A stretch of DNA of 64,000 nucleotides, taken from NCBI RefSeq assembly GCF_900110245.1, contig NZ_FOCZ01000003.1, positions 558,001 through 622,000 of the forward strand. Reading direction: 5' to 3'. A model generated the notes under the pieces. It searched no databases, had not been told where the DNA came from, and saw nothing but the letters and a program-made list of their open reading frames with translations. Shown piece after piece: positions 7,714-15,193 of the stretch; positions within the stretch are counted from its first letter, which is position 1; every line of letters begins with the position of its first letter. This stretch comes from Niastella yeongjuensis (GTDB lineage Bacteria > Bacteroidota > Bacteroidia > Chitinophagales > Chitinophagaceae). The position numbers were made by a program, and so were the translations under genes.

Positions 7714-7751
7714 CAAAGGTAAAGTAAAATAATAAAAACAGACAAGTCTGT
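7714..7751 (-). promoter_or_regulatory. Promoter and operator of tetR paralogue 1
   Basis: Minus-strand TACCTTTG (7721-7714) matches the Bacteroidota -7 consensus TAnnTTTG. The palindrome ACAGAC-AA-GTCTGT lies at 7738-7751, with exactly 16 nt between them. On the minus strand its centre reads CTTG, which supplies a -33 TTG, so repressor binding would block the promoter. Confidence 0.8.
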
Positions 7752-7793
7752 ATTGATATGGCTAAAAAAAATTCGCCTTTTCGCGAATAATTT

Positions 7794-8345
7794 TTAAGAC
7801 AGTATTTTAGCAGCTATTTTTTTGGCGCTTTCAACTGGCCATACTTTATGATGCACTTTATTGGCAATGAGCGCGCCTTCAAATAATACATATATATTAT
7901 CGGCGAGATCTTCTTTCCCTATCGGTTCCAGGATGGTGAAAAAAAGCGTTCTAACGCCATTCTTTTGCTTTTGAATCTGTTTGATCACTCTTTCTGCCTC
8001 TGCAGGTATTTCGGAAATAATATTCAAAAAATTACAGCCATAGTATTCTTTTTCCTGTACCAGGTCGATCAGGTAATCGAAGACAGCCAAGACTTTTGCT
8101 TTGGGGTCTTTACCTTTATCCGAAGCTGCCTTCAAAGCCGCATCAGTCGATGCACCGGAGCTAATCAGATATTCCATCAGGATATCTTCTTTGGTACGAA
8201 ACGTAGCATACAGCGTCGATTTCACAACTCCTGATTCTTCAATGATCTGGTTGATGCCCGTATTCACATACCCCTGCTTGTAAAACAGCCTTGTAGCCGT
8301 ATCTATGATAGTTTGGCGAACAGCATTTTTTCTATCCTTCTGCAT
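7794..8345 (-). CDS. TetR/AcrR family transcriptional repressor (paralogue 2)
   Basis: A 183-residue TetR repressor with the helix-turn-helix at about residues 14-58 (ATRLFYKQGYVNTGINQII, STLYATFRTKEDIL) and a ligand domain carrying YGCNFLNI and the C-terminal block LFEGALIANKVHHKVWP. The corresponding blocks of the gene at 7166-7708 align without gaps (LFEGALIAHKIHKEIWP), so the pair arose by tandem duplication. Its ATG lies 5 nt after a TATCTTTG box and the operator sits at the same distance as in the paralogue. The two proteins therefore probably recognise the same site and cross-regulate. The ligand is unknown; YxaF/LmrA-type TetR proteins share this C-terminal style. Confidence 0.93.
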   Translation of the reverse strand: MQKDRKNAVRQTIIDTATRLFYKQGYVNTGINQIIEESGVVKSTLYATFRTKEDILMEYLISSGASTDAALKAASDKGKDPKAKVLAVFDYLIDLVQEKEYYGCNFLNIISEIPAEAERVIKQIQKQKNGVRTLFFTILEPIGKEDLADNIYVLFEGALIANKVHHKVWPVESAKKIAAKILS

Positions 8346-8350
8346 GCCCT

Positions 8351-8388
8351 CAAAGATAGTAAATAAATTGGCAAACAGACAAGTCTGT
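8351..8388 (-). promoter_or_regulatory. Promoter and operator of tetR paralogue 2
   Basis: Minus-strand TATCTTTG (8358-8351) is the -7 box. The palindrome ACAGAC-AA-GTCTGT lies at 8375-8388, again 16 nt upstream and identical in all 14 bases to the sites at 7738 and 12486. Confidence 0.8.
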
Positions 8389-8439
8389 ATAGTTGGTTAT
8401 GGTTTTTTAAATATATGTTGCATTTCGGAATCTGTCTTA

Positions 8440-8976
8440 TTATTGTTGAATAGCTTTTTCGCCGAAATAGCTGATTAGGTAGAAGGCAACGCCCAAAGAA
8501 ATGACATCTTTAAATAAGAACAATCCAAGGAAGCTCATGTAGCCAATTCCATTAACTGATATAATAGCATCAGGTGTGGTAATCACCATTGTACTGGTCA
8601 CAAAGAACATTACCATAGCTATCAGCCCACCGATTACACCTGCTTTAGGCTTAAAATATCCAATGATCATAAATATGGCGGCAATGATTTCTGTAAGACC
8701 GATCAAATCGGACCCAATGTACCTGCCGAATAATTTAAATTGCCAGCTAATTAAAGGGCTGTTGGTTACTAACGGCACAATGCCATCAGCTCCTGGTACT
8801 GTCATCTTATAAGCGCCTGCCCAAAGGAGCATTACAATCATACCAATACTTGTAATTAAAAAAGGAATGTTGCGGTTATTTACCCAGGTTGCTAATTTAA
8901 TTAAAGGAGTTTGCGCGGATGTCATTTGATTTGCAGAGACTTTTTGTTTTTCTGTTAAAGTTGAAGCTGTTTTCAT
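8440..8976 (-). CDS. DUF417 (YkgB/RclC-like) inner-membrane protein
   Basis: A 178-residue protein with four predicted membrane helices (about 42-60, 90-108, 115-133 and 150-168). Family landmarks include LLWAGAYKMT, GIVPLVTNSPLISW and IGLTEIIAAIFMIIGYFKP. The E. coli member RclC (YkgB) belongs to the reactive-chlorine resistance operon, where an AraC-type activator (RclR) regulates it. Here the next gene upstream on the same strand is also an AraC regulator, and an ergothioneine operon lies beyond. An oxidant-stress role is therefore plausible but inferred. The first 30 residues are polar and may be a cytoplasmic extension. No copy of the nearby TetR operator precedes it; a 12-bp palindrome lies 18 nt upstream of its start. 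Confidence 0.8.
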   Translation of the reverse strand: MKTASTLTEKQKVSANQMTSAQTPLIKLATWVNNRNIPFLITSIGMIVMLLWAGAYKMTVPGADGIVPLVTNSPLISWQFKLFGRYIGSDLIGLTEIIAAIFMIIGYFKPKAGVIGGLIAMVMFFVTSTMVITTPDAIISVNGIGYMSFLGLFLFKDVISLGVAFYLISYFGEKAIQQ

Positions 8977-8993
8977 GTTTTTTTATTTAATTA

Positions 8994-9005
8994 TTGAGGC
9001 CTCAA
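8994..9005. promoter_or_regulatory. Perfect 12-bp palindrome upstream of the DUF417 gene
   Basis: TTGAGGCCTCAA is fully self-complementary and lies 18 nt before the DUF417 start codon. It is a candidate operator, but no second copy was found to support it. Confidence 0.35.
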
Positions 9006-9089
9006 AGGTCCAATGAAATCCACTTGCGAAACATGTATGAATAGCCCGAAGAATTGGTGATATTTCCCGAGAAAATAAGAACTCGTGGT

Positions 9090-9944
9090 TTAGCTTCTTG
9101 TAAAATTTATTTTTTTAAATTCAGTTGGAGATTGTCCGCTACGACTTTTAAAAAATCTGCTAAAATGTGCTGCGTCTTCAAAACCAAGATCATAACCGAT
9201 CTCTTTGGCAGTCTTATCTGTATAATATAATAACCGTTTGGCTTCCATGAGAAGTCTGTCCTGAATTATCAACAGGGGGCTTTTATGGTTGTATAAGGCA
9301 AATAAATTTGAAAGAGTTTTTGGTGATTTGAAGAGCTGCTCAGCATAGAATTTTACCTGATGCTGATTTTTATAATGCGTTTCAACGAGAATGTTATATT
9401 TACGAATAATATCAAATTTATCTGTCGGAAGTGAATCTTTATTGATGTACTGCTGCTTTGCCAGCCTGGTCACAATTATAATGAGTTGTTTTAGCAGGAC
9501 TTGCATCATGTCACCTTGTATGCGATCCCGGTTTTCAAATTCATCCTGACACATTTGTAAAATCGTTTCAACTTGTCTGCGGTCATTTTCTGCCAGTTGT
9601 ATAAACATCTTTTTGGGAGGACCAAAAAAGATGAAACCTACGCAACTGACTTCTTTATCATGGTCTACTATGCAGTAAAATTCACGGCTAAATTGCCATG
9701 CGACGATATTTTGAGGTTGTTCCAACTGAAATGTTTCACTGACCATCAGGCAGTGTATGGTATTTGCCGGAAAGATGAAGACGTCCTTATCTATGGTGAT
9801 ATTTTGATCTGCTCCCCGGTTCCAGGCAATGGTCAATAATTTCTCTTTATGATCTCTGCCATAAAAGTTCCGGTCCAGTGTGGCTTCATCATATACCATT
9901 CTAAAAAGTGCTTTTGTTTGGTCGTTAAAGATCTGGTGCTTCAT
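9090..9944 (-). CDS. AraC family transcriptional regulator
   Basis: A 284-residue regulator with an N-terminal sensing domain of the cupin type seen in many Bacteroidota AraC proteins (about residues 15-130, including VFIFPANTIHCLMVSE) and a C-terminal AraC DNA-binding domain: KFYAEQLFKSPKTLSNLFAL for the first helix-turn-helix and AKEIGYDLGFEDAAHFSRFF with SGQSPTEFKK for the second. An in-frame TTG lies three codons upstream; the ATG at 9944 is chosen because TTG starts are rare here. It reads toward the DUF417 gene 113 nt away and may control it, as RclR controls rclC in E. coli. Upstream, the egtD stop lies 78 nt away on the same strand. Confidence 0.9.
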   Translation of the reverse strand: MKHQIFNDQTKALFRMVYDEATLDRNFYGRDHKEKLLTIAWNRGADQNITIDKDVFIFPANTIHCLMVSETFQLEQPQNIVAWQFSREFYCIVDHDKEVSCVGFIFFGPPKKMFIQLAENDRRQVETILQMCQDEFENRDRIQGDMMQVLLKQLIIIVTRLAKQQYINKDSLPTDKFDIIRKYNILVETHYKNQHQVKFYAEQLFKSPKTLSNLFALYNHKSPLLIIQDRLLMEAKRLLYYTDKTAKEIGYDLGFEDAAHFSRFFKSRSGQSPTEFKKINFTRS

Positions 9945-10022
9945 GTAATACAATAACCATTATTTATTTAAATCGACTTTATTTCTCCGCTGTCCATTCT
10001 AATAGCGGTGCCGGTTTTTTTA

Positions 10023-11030
10023 TTAAATAGCTTCCCAAAGAGTGTCTACAAACCAGGCTTTACTGTCATAAAATTGAGCAGCCGTTTTAAAACCCGCCTT
10101 CATGGCCATCTGATCGATTTCACTGGTAGTGTATTTTTGGGACACTTCCATATATATAGCCTCTCCCTTTTTAAAGTGGATCTTTTCGAAACTACCTTTG
10201 TTTGTTATTTGTACCACCTGGTCTGACTGACTTATTAAGTAACTCTTGCAAGACCCTGTTACAGGATCATACGTAGGATAATGCGCAAAATTTGTGAGAT
10301 CGAAGTCTGCTTTCAATTCTTTATTGATCCTTTCCAGTAAATTTAAATTGAACTGTTTCGTAATTCCTGCCTTGTCGTTATAGGCAGCTAATATTGTGCG
10401 TGGGTCTTTTTTTAGATCCAGTCCAACTATCACCATATCTTTCTGCTGTAAATGACTACGTAAAGTGCGGCTAAATGCGAGGGCCTGGTCAGGCAACATA
10501 TTACCAAGATTAGAACCCAGGAACAATATTACCTTGCGGCGGCAAGACAGGGCTGATGCTTTTGCAAGCATTTCACCATACTCTCCATGTAGCCCCATCA
10601 CCTGCACGCCTGGCACAGCTATCGGTAATTTACCTACGAGATAACTGATAATATTTGCCGATATGTCGATGGGCATATAAGTAAACTCAACCTGCCTTTT
10701 CAACAGTTCTTTCAGCAGGTATCCCGACTTCGTACAATCTCCGGCGCCGAGTTCAATCAGGTCAAAACTTCCGGTTTGATCTGTGATCGCTGTAACCAGT
10801 TCAGCGGTACGCTGACTGAATATTTCCAACTCCGAGCTGAAGGGATAATATTCTTCACACCGCATGATCTCCTGGAACAGGCGGTCGCCTTTGGCATTAT
10901 AAAAATATTTTGACTGCAGGTATTTTTGCTCCGCCCGCAAACCTGCTATAACATCCTTATAAAATGTCGACCGCTCATTAGCCTGTGTTGTCTTACTCAC
11001 GGGCCTGTATACAGTTTTGATGTTTGTCAT
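10023..11030 (-). CDS. egtD: L-histidine N-alpha-methyltransferase (ergothioneine pathway)
   Basis: EgtD uses three S-adenosylmethionine to convert histidine into hercynine, the first step of ergothioneine synthesis in the cytosol. The 335-residue length is typical. Seen in the sequence: YFYNAKGDRLFQEIMRCEEY near residue 41-60, the SAM-binding block LIELGAGDCTKSGYLL, FLGSNLGNM, and a C-terminal region with MEVSQKYT. It follows egtB by 39 nt on the same strand, forming the minimal two-gene pathway found in many bacteria; egtA, egtC and egtE are not in the window. The operon is preceded by a TetR operator, so expression should follow the two tetR paralogues downstream. Confidence 0.93.
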   Translation of the reverse strand: MTNIKTVYRPVSKTTQANERSTFYKDVIAGLRAEQKYLQSKYFYNAKGDRLFQEIMRCEEYYPFSSELEIFSQRTAELVTAITDQTGSFDLIELGAGDCTKSGYLLKELLKRQVEFTYMPIDISANIISYLVGKLPIAVPGVQVMGLHGEYGEMLAKASALSCRRKVILFLGSNLGNMLPDQALAFSRTLRSHLQQKDMVIVGLDLKKDPRTILAAYNDKAGITKQFNLNLLERINKELKADFDLTNFAHYPTYDPVTGSCKSYLISQSDQVVQITNKGSFEKIHFKKGEAIYMEVSQKYTTSEIDQMAMKAGFKTAAQFYDSKAWFVDTLWEAI

Positions 11031-11069
11031 TGGTTCAAATTATTATTAAGACCAGCTACCGGGGCCGTA

Positions 11070-12245
11070 TTATTTTGCCAACCTTATCCCGGTAAACTGC
11101 CATCTTTGATTTGTGGGAAAAAAGTTGCGGTAAGTTCTGCGGCTATGGCCTGCCGGTGTTGCTATTGAAGCGCCTCTGAGGACATGTTGATTAACCATGA
11201 ACTTACCATTATACTCACCGAGTGCGCCTGGGGCTTTTGAAAAATGGGGGTAGGGCAGGTAGGCGCTCTGTGTCCATTCCCAACGCTTTCCCCATTCGAA
11301 TAGCAGTGATGCCACTTCCCATTCAAATTCAGTTGGCAGCCGCAAGCCCTTCCAGGTGGCAAATGCCGCCGCTTCAAAGAAATTTATATGGCAAACAGGC
11401 TCTTCTTTATTCACAGGTTGCAATCCATTAAATGTATAGTTCATCCACTGACCATCTTCCCTGTGCCAGTACATCGGTGCATGGATGTGCTGCTTTTTTA
11501 CCCAGTCCCATCCTTCTGAATGCCAATGTTGAAACTGTTCATACCCACCGTCTTCCATGAACTCCAAATATTCTTCATTGGTAACAAGACTGTCTGAAAT
11601 TTCAAATACATTCAGGTATACCTTATGTCTCGCAAGTTCATTGTCCCAGCAGAAGCCATCACCCTCGTAGCCTGTTTCATAAATACCCTCCGGAATCACC
11701 ATCATTTTAGTTGTTCGCCCCGGTTGCGATGTCATCTCCAATTTTTCAGTTGAATAGGGCGGGAAAAGTGGATTGTGACCTAAAATGTACTTGATATCGG
11801 TATACAGTAACTCCTGGTGTTGCTCTTCATGATTAAAGCCCAGGATTATCAGGTGGATAAGCTCAGATGTTAGTGAACATTTACCTATAAATTCCACCAT
11901 TGCGTTGTCCACATATTTTCGATACCTGTAAATGTCTTTTACGGTAGGACGGCTCAGATTGCCACGATTTGTGCGGATGACCCTGGCACCCACCGATTCG
12001 TAATAGCTGTTGAATACATAATTGTATTGCGGGTCAAAAAGCCGGTAACCCGGTGCATGAAATTTTAAAATAAAGGTTTCAAAGAACCACGTTGTATGTC
12101 CAAGGTGCCATTTAGGCGGACTTACTTCCTGCACCGGTTGAACCACATAGTCTTCGGCTTGAAGCGGGCTGCAAATCTGTTCACTATTCATACGTACCTG
12201 CTTGTATCGATTGATCAACTCGTCTTTTGTCACCAAGAGTTTCAT
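11070..12245 (-). CDS. egtB: Ergothioneine synthase EgtB-type non-heme iron sulfoxide synthase
   Basis: EgtB joins hercynine to cysteine or gamma-glutamylcysteine through an O2-dependent C-S bond. The 391-residue protein has an N-terminal DinB-like helical domain (KWHLGHTTWFFETF, HEEQHQELLYTDIKY), whose His residues bind iron, and a C-terminal formylglycine-enzyme-like domain with the ending RGASIATPAGHSRRTYRNFF followed by RWQFTGIRLA. The open frame continues 45 codons upstream to 12380, but those residues are low-complexity, and the ATG at 12245 gives the family N-terminus (MKLLVTKDELINRYK). Its promoter lies about 220 nt upstream, so the mRNA would have a long leader. It heads the egtB-egtD operon. 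Whether it accepts cysteine or gamma-glutamylcysteine cannot be told here. Confidence 0.92.
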   Translation of the reverse strand: MKLLVTKDELINRYKQVRMNSEQICSPLQAEDYVVQPVQEVSPPKWHLGHTTWFFETFILKFHAPGYRLFDPQYNYVFNSYYESVGARVIRTNRGNLSRPTVKDIYRYRKYVDNAMVEFIGKCSLTSELIHLIILGFNHEEQHQELLYTDIKYILGHNPLFPPYSTEKLEMTSQPGRTTKMMVIPEGIYETGYEGDGFCWDNELARHKVYLNVFEISDSLVTNEEYLEFMEDGGYEQFQHWHSEGWDWVKKQHIHAPMYWHREDGQWMNYTFNGLQPVNKEEPVCHINFFEAAAFATWKGLRLPTEFEWEVASLLFEWGKRWEWTQSAYLPYPHFSKAPGALGEYNGKFMVNQHVLRGASIATPAGHSRRTYRNFFPTNQRWQFTGIRLAK

Positions 12246-12461
12246 TATGATTATATTTATTTTTACGATTGAACATATAAGCTGATCTGTCAGATTTAAA
12301 ACAAACAGGTTTGTTTTATTGATGTTGAAAAAACTGGCTACTTTCCTGCAGTTTCCCCTTGCCACCCTAATTTGATCCATTCACGCCCTAATCTGCTGTA
12401 TATTCCGAAATGGACTCCTTTAGAAATAGTTAACTTTCTAACCAATTTATTTTCGTTGGAT

Positions 12462-12499
12462 CAAAGATATAAAATCTAAACCAATACAGACAAGTCTGT
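12462..12499 (-). promoter_or_regulatory. Promoter and TetR operator of the egtB-egtD operon
   Basis: Minus-strand TATCTTTG (12469-12462) is a consensus -7 box. The operator ACAGAC-AA-GTCTGT is at 12486-12499, identical in sequence and in 16-nt spacing to those of both tetR genes. It implies a leader of roughly 210 nt before egtB. Confidence 0.78.
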
Positions 12500-12781
12500 T
12501 TTGTAAAATATATAATTTATCTTCCTGAATCTCATAAAGTGTAAATATAAGAACCATTGATAGTTAAACACTATTTTTCCAATGAAAATGAAATATTTCA
12601 TGCACATTTACCCGGGTCTGTTGGTTGCCAGGCATCTTAAAAGCGAGTAACAATAATAAAACAAACTTGTCTGTATTGTTAGTAAATTTTAATTTATTCT
12701 ATACTCTTGAGGCATCCTGGATGGTCCATTCAGCACTGTAAGTAAATAGAGTCTTGTACTGTTCTTAAGAGATGAAATACA
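12500..12781. other. Gene-free region upstream of the egt promoter, with a second operator-like site
   Basis: No gene can be supported here. At 12661-12674 lies ACAAAC-TT-GTCTGT, one mismatch from the operator. On the plus strand its centre supplies a TTG, but no TAnnTTTG follows at the standard distance; TAAATTTT at 12683-12690 is the nearest. It may be an auxiliary site or the relic of a lost promoter. Confidence 0.4.
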
Positions 12782-12806
12782 AAGGCGGAGACAATGTCCC
12801 CGCCTT
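12782..12806 (-). terminator. Rho-independent terminator of the small Cys/His-rich gene
   Basis: AAGGCGG (12782-12788) pairs with CCGCCTT (12800-12806), extended inside by GAC/GTC. On the minus strand it is followed by a T-rich stretch. It lies 17 nt after the stop codon at 12823. Confidence 0.75.
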
Positions 12807-12822
12807 CGTATTTTCTTTTCAT

Positions 12823-13044
12823 CTATTTTTTACAGGCATCCGTACACACATGTCCTTTTTCTCCATGTGCATACACATGTTTGCCGCTATCATGACAGGC
12901 CTGGGTACATACATGTTCTTTAAGCTTCATCTTCTTCTCTTTTTTGGGTTTTTCCGGGTCCTGTTTTTTGTCCTGCGCCTGACTGGCCAGTGAAAGGTTC
13001 AACAGAATAACGGTGGCCGCAAATACCTTGCTGATTGATTTCAT
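12823..13044 (-). CDS. Small exported Lys/Cys/His-rich peptide
   Basis: A 73-residue protein of unknown function. Residues 1-23 form a signal peptide (hydrophobic VFAATVILLNLSLA, cleavage near SQA-QDKK). The mature part is a Lys-rich linker followed by a repeated metal-ligand-like unit: HVCTQACHDSGKH, then HVCTDACKK, with HVYAHGEKGH between them. Two copies of HVCTxAC in 30 residues suggest binding of a soft or transition metal in the periplasm, but no family is recognised. It lies 17 nt after the spondin-domain gene on the same strand and shares its terminator, so the two are probably one operon. Antisense open frames here are ruled out by the terminator and signal peptide. Confidence 0.8.
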   Translation of the reverse strand: MKSISKVFAATVILLNLSLASQAQDKKQDPEKPKKEKKMKLKEHVCTQACHDSGKHVYAHGEKGHVCTDACKK

Positions 13045-13061
13045 ATTTCTTTATTTGTTTG

Positions 13062-14360
13062 TTATTGAATTGTTACTTTGATGATGTTGTTGTTGGCTGG
13101 CAGCGTAGTAAAACCATTAGGATTGGGCACGGCCTGAATTGCCTTTGATTCACTGAGCGGAGTACCTGCCAGGTTGAATTGCGTGATGCCGGCACCGGGG
13201 AATTGATTAATAGCAGTACCATCATCATACAAACCAATAGCTGTAGAAAGATCGCCTTTCTGCGTAGCATCCCAGTCATTGCCTGAAGTGGCAAAGAACC
13301 AATCGTTCGAAAATCCATACATGGTGGCAATAGCAATTCTATCCCCTTTAACAACCGATAAAGCCTGCGATACTTTTCCGCCGTTCGCGCCATCGATGCG
13401 GGGGAGCAACACAGTGTTGGCGGCGTCTTTCAGTACATACACCGCTTTTACCCCTTGTTTTGATTTCAGGGCAGCAGCGAGTATATCGCCATTGCCTTTT
13501 TGCGCCAGGTCTTTCAATCCTTCACCACGGTCATTCTCTCCGGTCATAAAAAATGGATTCTGCTGGCCATTATATACAACTACCAACACGGGGGACAATG
13601 GTGTGAAGATGCCTGTTTTACTCATCAGGTACGTATTCAGTGCGGCGTTGTCGCCCATTTCTGCAATATTGGTAAGGCCGTTTGCGGATGGCTTGCCATT
13701 TGAGTAGATGGCTTCTGGCAATAACTGGTTACCGCCAGCTACATACGAAATGGTCCAAACGCCCGGACTGAATGGCGTTTCATTGGCTGTTCCGCCCGAT
13801 TTGTTGGTGATGGTTGCCGTAAATACTGAGTTGCCATTGTAAGCAAGGGACACCTGCATCAGCTTTGACGCAGCCAGGTAGGTATTACCATAATCATCCG
13901 TTCCATTTACTTCTTTGATACTTTTAGTGGCTTTTTCCAGGGTGCCGGGGTGAACAACCGCTGAACCTGGTACCTGATTTACCCGCGTGCCATTGTCCCA
14001 AAGTTTTATTTGTGCAGAGACATCGCCCGTAATGGGTGAACCATCATCGTTGTACAATTTGATACCCGGATTATCAGGCGCAAAGAACAGGTCATTGCTC
14101 CAGCCATACATAGTGGCAAAGGTGAGCCGCTGGTTTTTAGCTGCTGAGAAAGTAAAGGTGGTTGACTGGCCGGGCAGGATAACAGGTGGGTTACCGGTTC
14201 CCTGGAAAGTACCGGTTTCCACCAGTGGTTTGCTGTCCAGCACATTTTCAATGGTAATGGTGGCAGCCTGGCCAGGAGGCGCATCATTATCTTTTTTACA
14301 GGCGGCCAGAGATAATACAGAGGCGAATAACGTACACGTTTTTAATAAGTTATATTTCAT
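13062..14360 (-). CDS. Lipoprotein with two tandem spondin (Spond_N) domains
   Basis: A 432-residue lipoprotein: the signal peptide ends in the lipobox LSLAAC (Cys about residue 21), followed by KKDND. Two spondin-type domains follow, about 33-225 and 235-432. Each carries the family pattern: LTFATMYGWSNDLFFAP with DVSAQIKLWDNGT in the first, and IAIATMYGFSNDWFFAT with DLSTAIGLYDDGT in the second. Spondin domains bind extracellular matrix or surface ligands in animals; in bacteria they occur in exported proteins of poorly known role. It is divergent from a response-regulator/kinase pair 122 nt away, which may control it. A 9-bp inverted repeat abuts its start codon. Confidence 0.87.
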   Translation of the reverse strand: MKYNLLKTCTLFASVLSLAACKKDNDAPPGQAATITIENVLDSKPLVETGTFQGTGNPPVILPGQSTTFTFSAAKNQRLTFATMYGWSNDLFFAPDNPGIKLYNDDGSPITGDVSAQIKLWDNGTRVNQVPGSAVVHPGTLEKATKSIKEVNGTDDYGNTYLAASKLMQVSLAYNGNSVFTATITNKSGGTANETPFSPGVWTISYVAGGNQLLPEAIYSNGKPSANGLTNIAEMGDNAALNTYLMSKTGIFTPLSPVLVVVYNGQQNPFFMTGENDRGEGLKDLAQKGNGDILAAALKSKQGVKAVYVLKDAANTVLLPRIDGANGGKVSQALSVVKGDRIAIATMYGFSNDWFFATSGNDWDATQKGDLSTAIGLYDDGTAINQFPGAGITQFNLAGTPLSESKAIQAVPNPNGFTTLPANNNIIKVTIQ

Positions 14361-14384
14361 TTGTGGTATGTTTTAATACCACAA
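14361..14384 (-). promoter_or_regulatory. Inverted repeat directly abutting the spondin gene start codon
   Basis: TTGTGGTAT (14361-14369) pairs perfectly with ATACCACAA (14376-14384) around a 6-nt loop, and the ATG begins at the next base. It could be a leader hairpin that limits ribosome access, or an operator in the divergent promoter region, possibly for the adjacent response regulator. Confidence 0.5.
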
Positions 14385-14482
14385 AACAAAAGAAACAGTA
14401 TCCCATAGGTGTCGCGGAATTATAACAAAAGTATCACGGTGACTATTCCTGTGTTTTATTTATCAACTTTGCAGCTATCATT

Positions 14483-15193
14483 ATGGATAATAAAACTGTA
14501 TTGATCATCGAAGATGATCCAAACATAGTGGAACTGCTGCGCATACATCTGCACGACCTGGGTTGCAAAGTGGCGGCTGAAGGTGATGGACTGAAAGGAT
14601 TGGCGTCGGCAAAGGAAGGCCATTTCCATCTTATTATACTCGACATTACTTTACCCGGGTTGAATGGTATGGAGATCTGCCGGAAAATACGACAAACAGA
14701 CCGGCAAACGCCCATAATTATGCTTACCGCCAGAAGTGAAGAAATTGATAAAGTGATGGGCCTGGAAACCGGTGCTGATGATTACCTCACCAAACCTTTC
14801 AGCATTCGCGAATTCATTGCCCGGGTAAAAGTTATCTTCCGCAGAAGCGAAGAGTTTGCTATCGAAACAGACCCCACTCCGGCATCTGCTGTAATAAATT
14901 GTAATGGTCTTGAAATAGATCTCGATAAAAGAAAGGTAACGCTCAATAACAACCGGGTCGACCTGTCGCCCAAAGAGTTTGAACTGATCACGCTGCTGGC
15001 ATCGAACCCCGGTAAAAGTTATAGCCGCAAGCGGCTGCTCAACCTGGTGTGGGGATATGATTTTGAAGGCTATGAGCATACGGTGAACAGCCACATTAAC
15101 CGGTTACGGGCGAAGATCGAAGAGGATGTGTCCAACCCAAAATTTATTTTAACCACCTGGGGCGTAGGCTACAGGTTTAACGAGGAGTTATAA
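14483..15193 (+). CDS. OmpR/PhoB-family response regulator
   Basis: A 236-residue response regulator. The receiver domain (1-120) shows all key residues: D11 and D12, phospho-acceptor D54 in ILDITLPG, T83 and K104 in LTKPF. The winged-helix DNA-binding domain (about 135-234) has DLSPKEFELITLLASNPGK, RLLNLVWGYDFEG and HINRLRAKIE, ending in the usual GVGYRF. Its stop codon is immediately followed by the ATG of the cognate histidine kinase, so the pair is translationally coupled. It is divergent from the spondin lipoprotein gene and may regulate that gene and itself; the 122-nt intergenic region carries the inverted repeat noted at 14361-14384. Confidence 0.95.
   Translation: MDNKTVLIIEDDPNIVELLRIHLHDLGCKVAAEGDGLKGLASAKEGHFHLIILDITLPGLNGMEICRKIRQTDRQTPIIMLTARSEEIDKVMGLETGADDYLTKPFSIREFIARVKVIFRRSEEFAIETDPTPASAVINCNGLEIDLDKRKVTLNNNRVDLSPKEFELITLLASNPGKSYSRKRLLNLVWGYDFEGYEHTVNSHINRLRAKIEEDVSNPKFILTTWGVGYRFNEEL

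Noticed and set aside
12246-12380. Upstream extension of egtB to 12380
   Set aside because: The added 45 residues are low-complexity and the family N-terminus begins at the ATG at 12245.
12772-12993. Plus-strand 73-codon hydrophobic open frame
   Set aside because: It is antisense to the signal-peptide gene at 12823-13044 and begins at its terminator.
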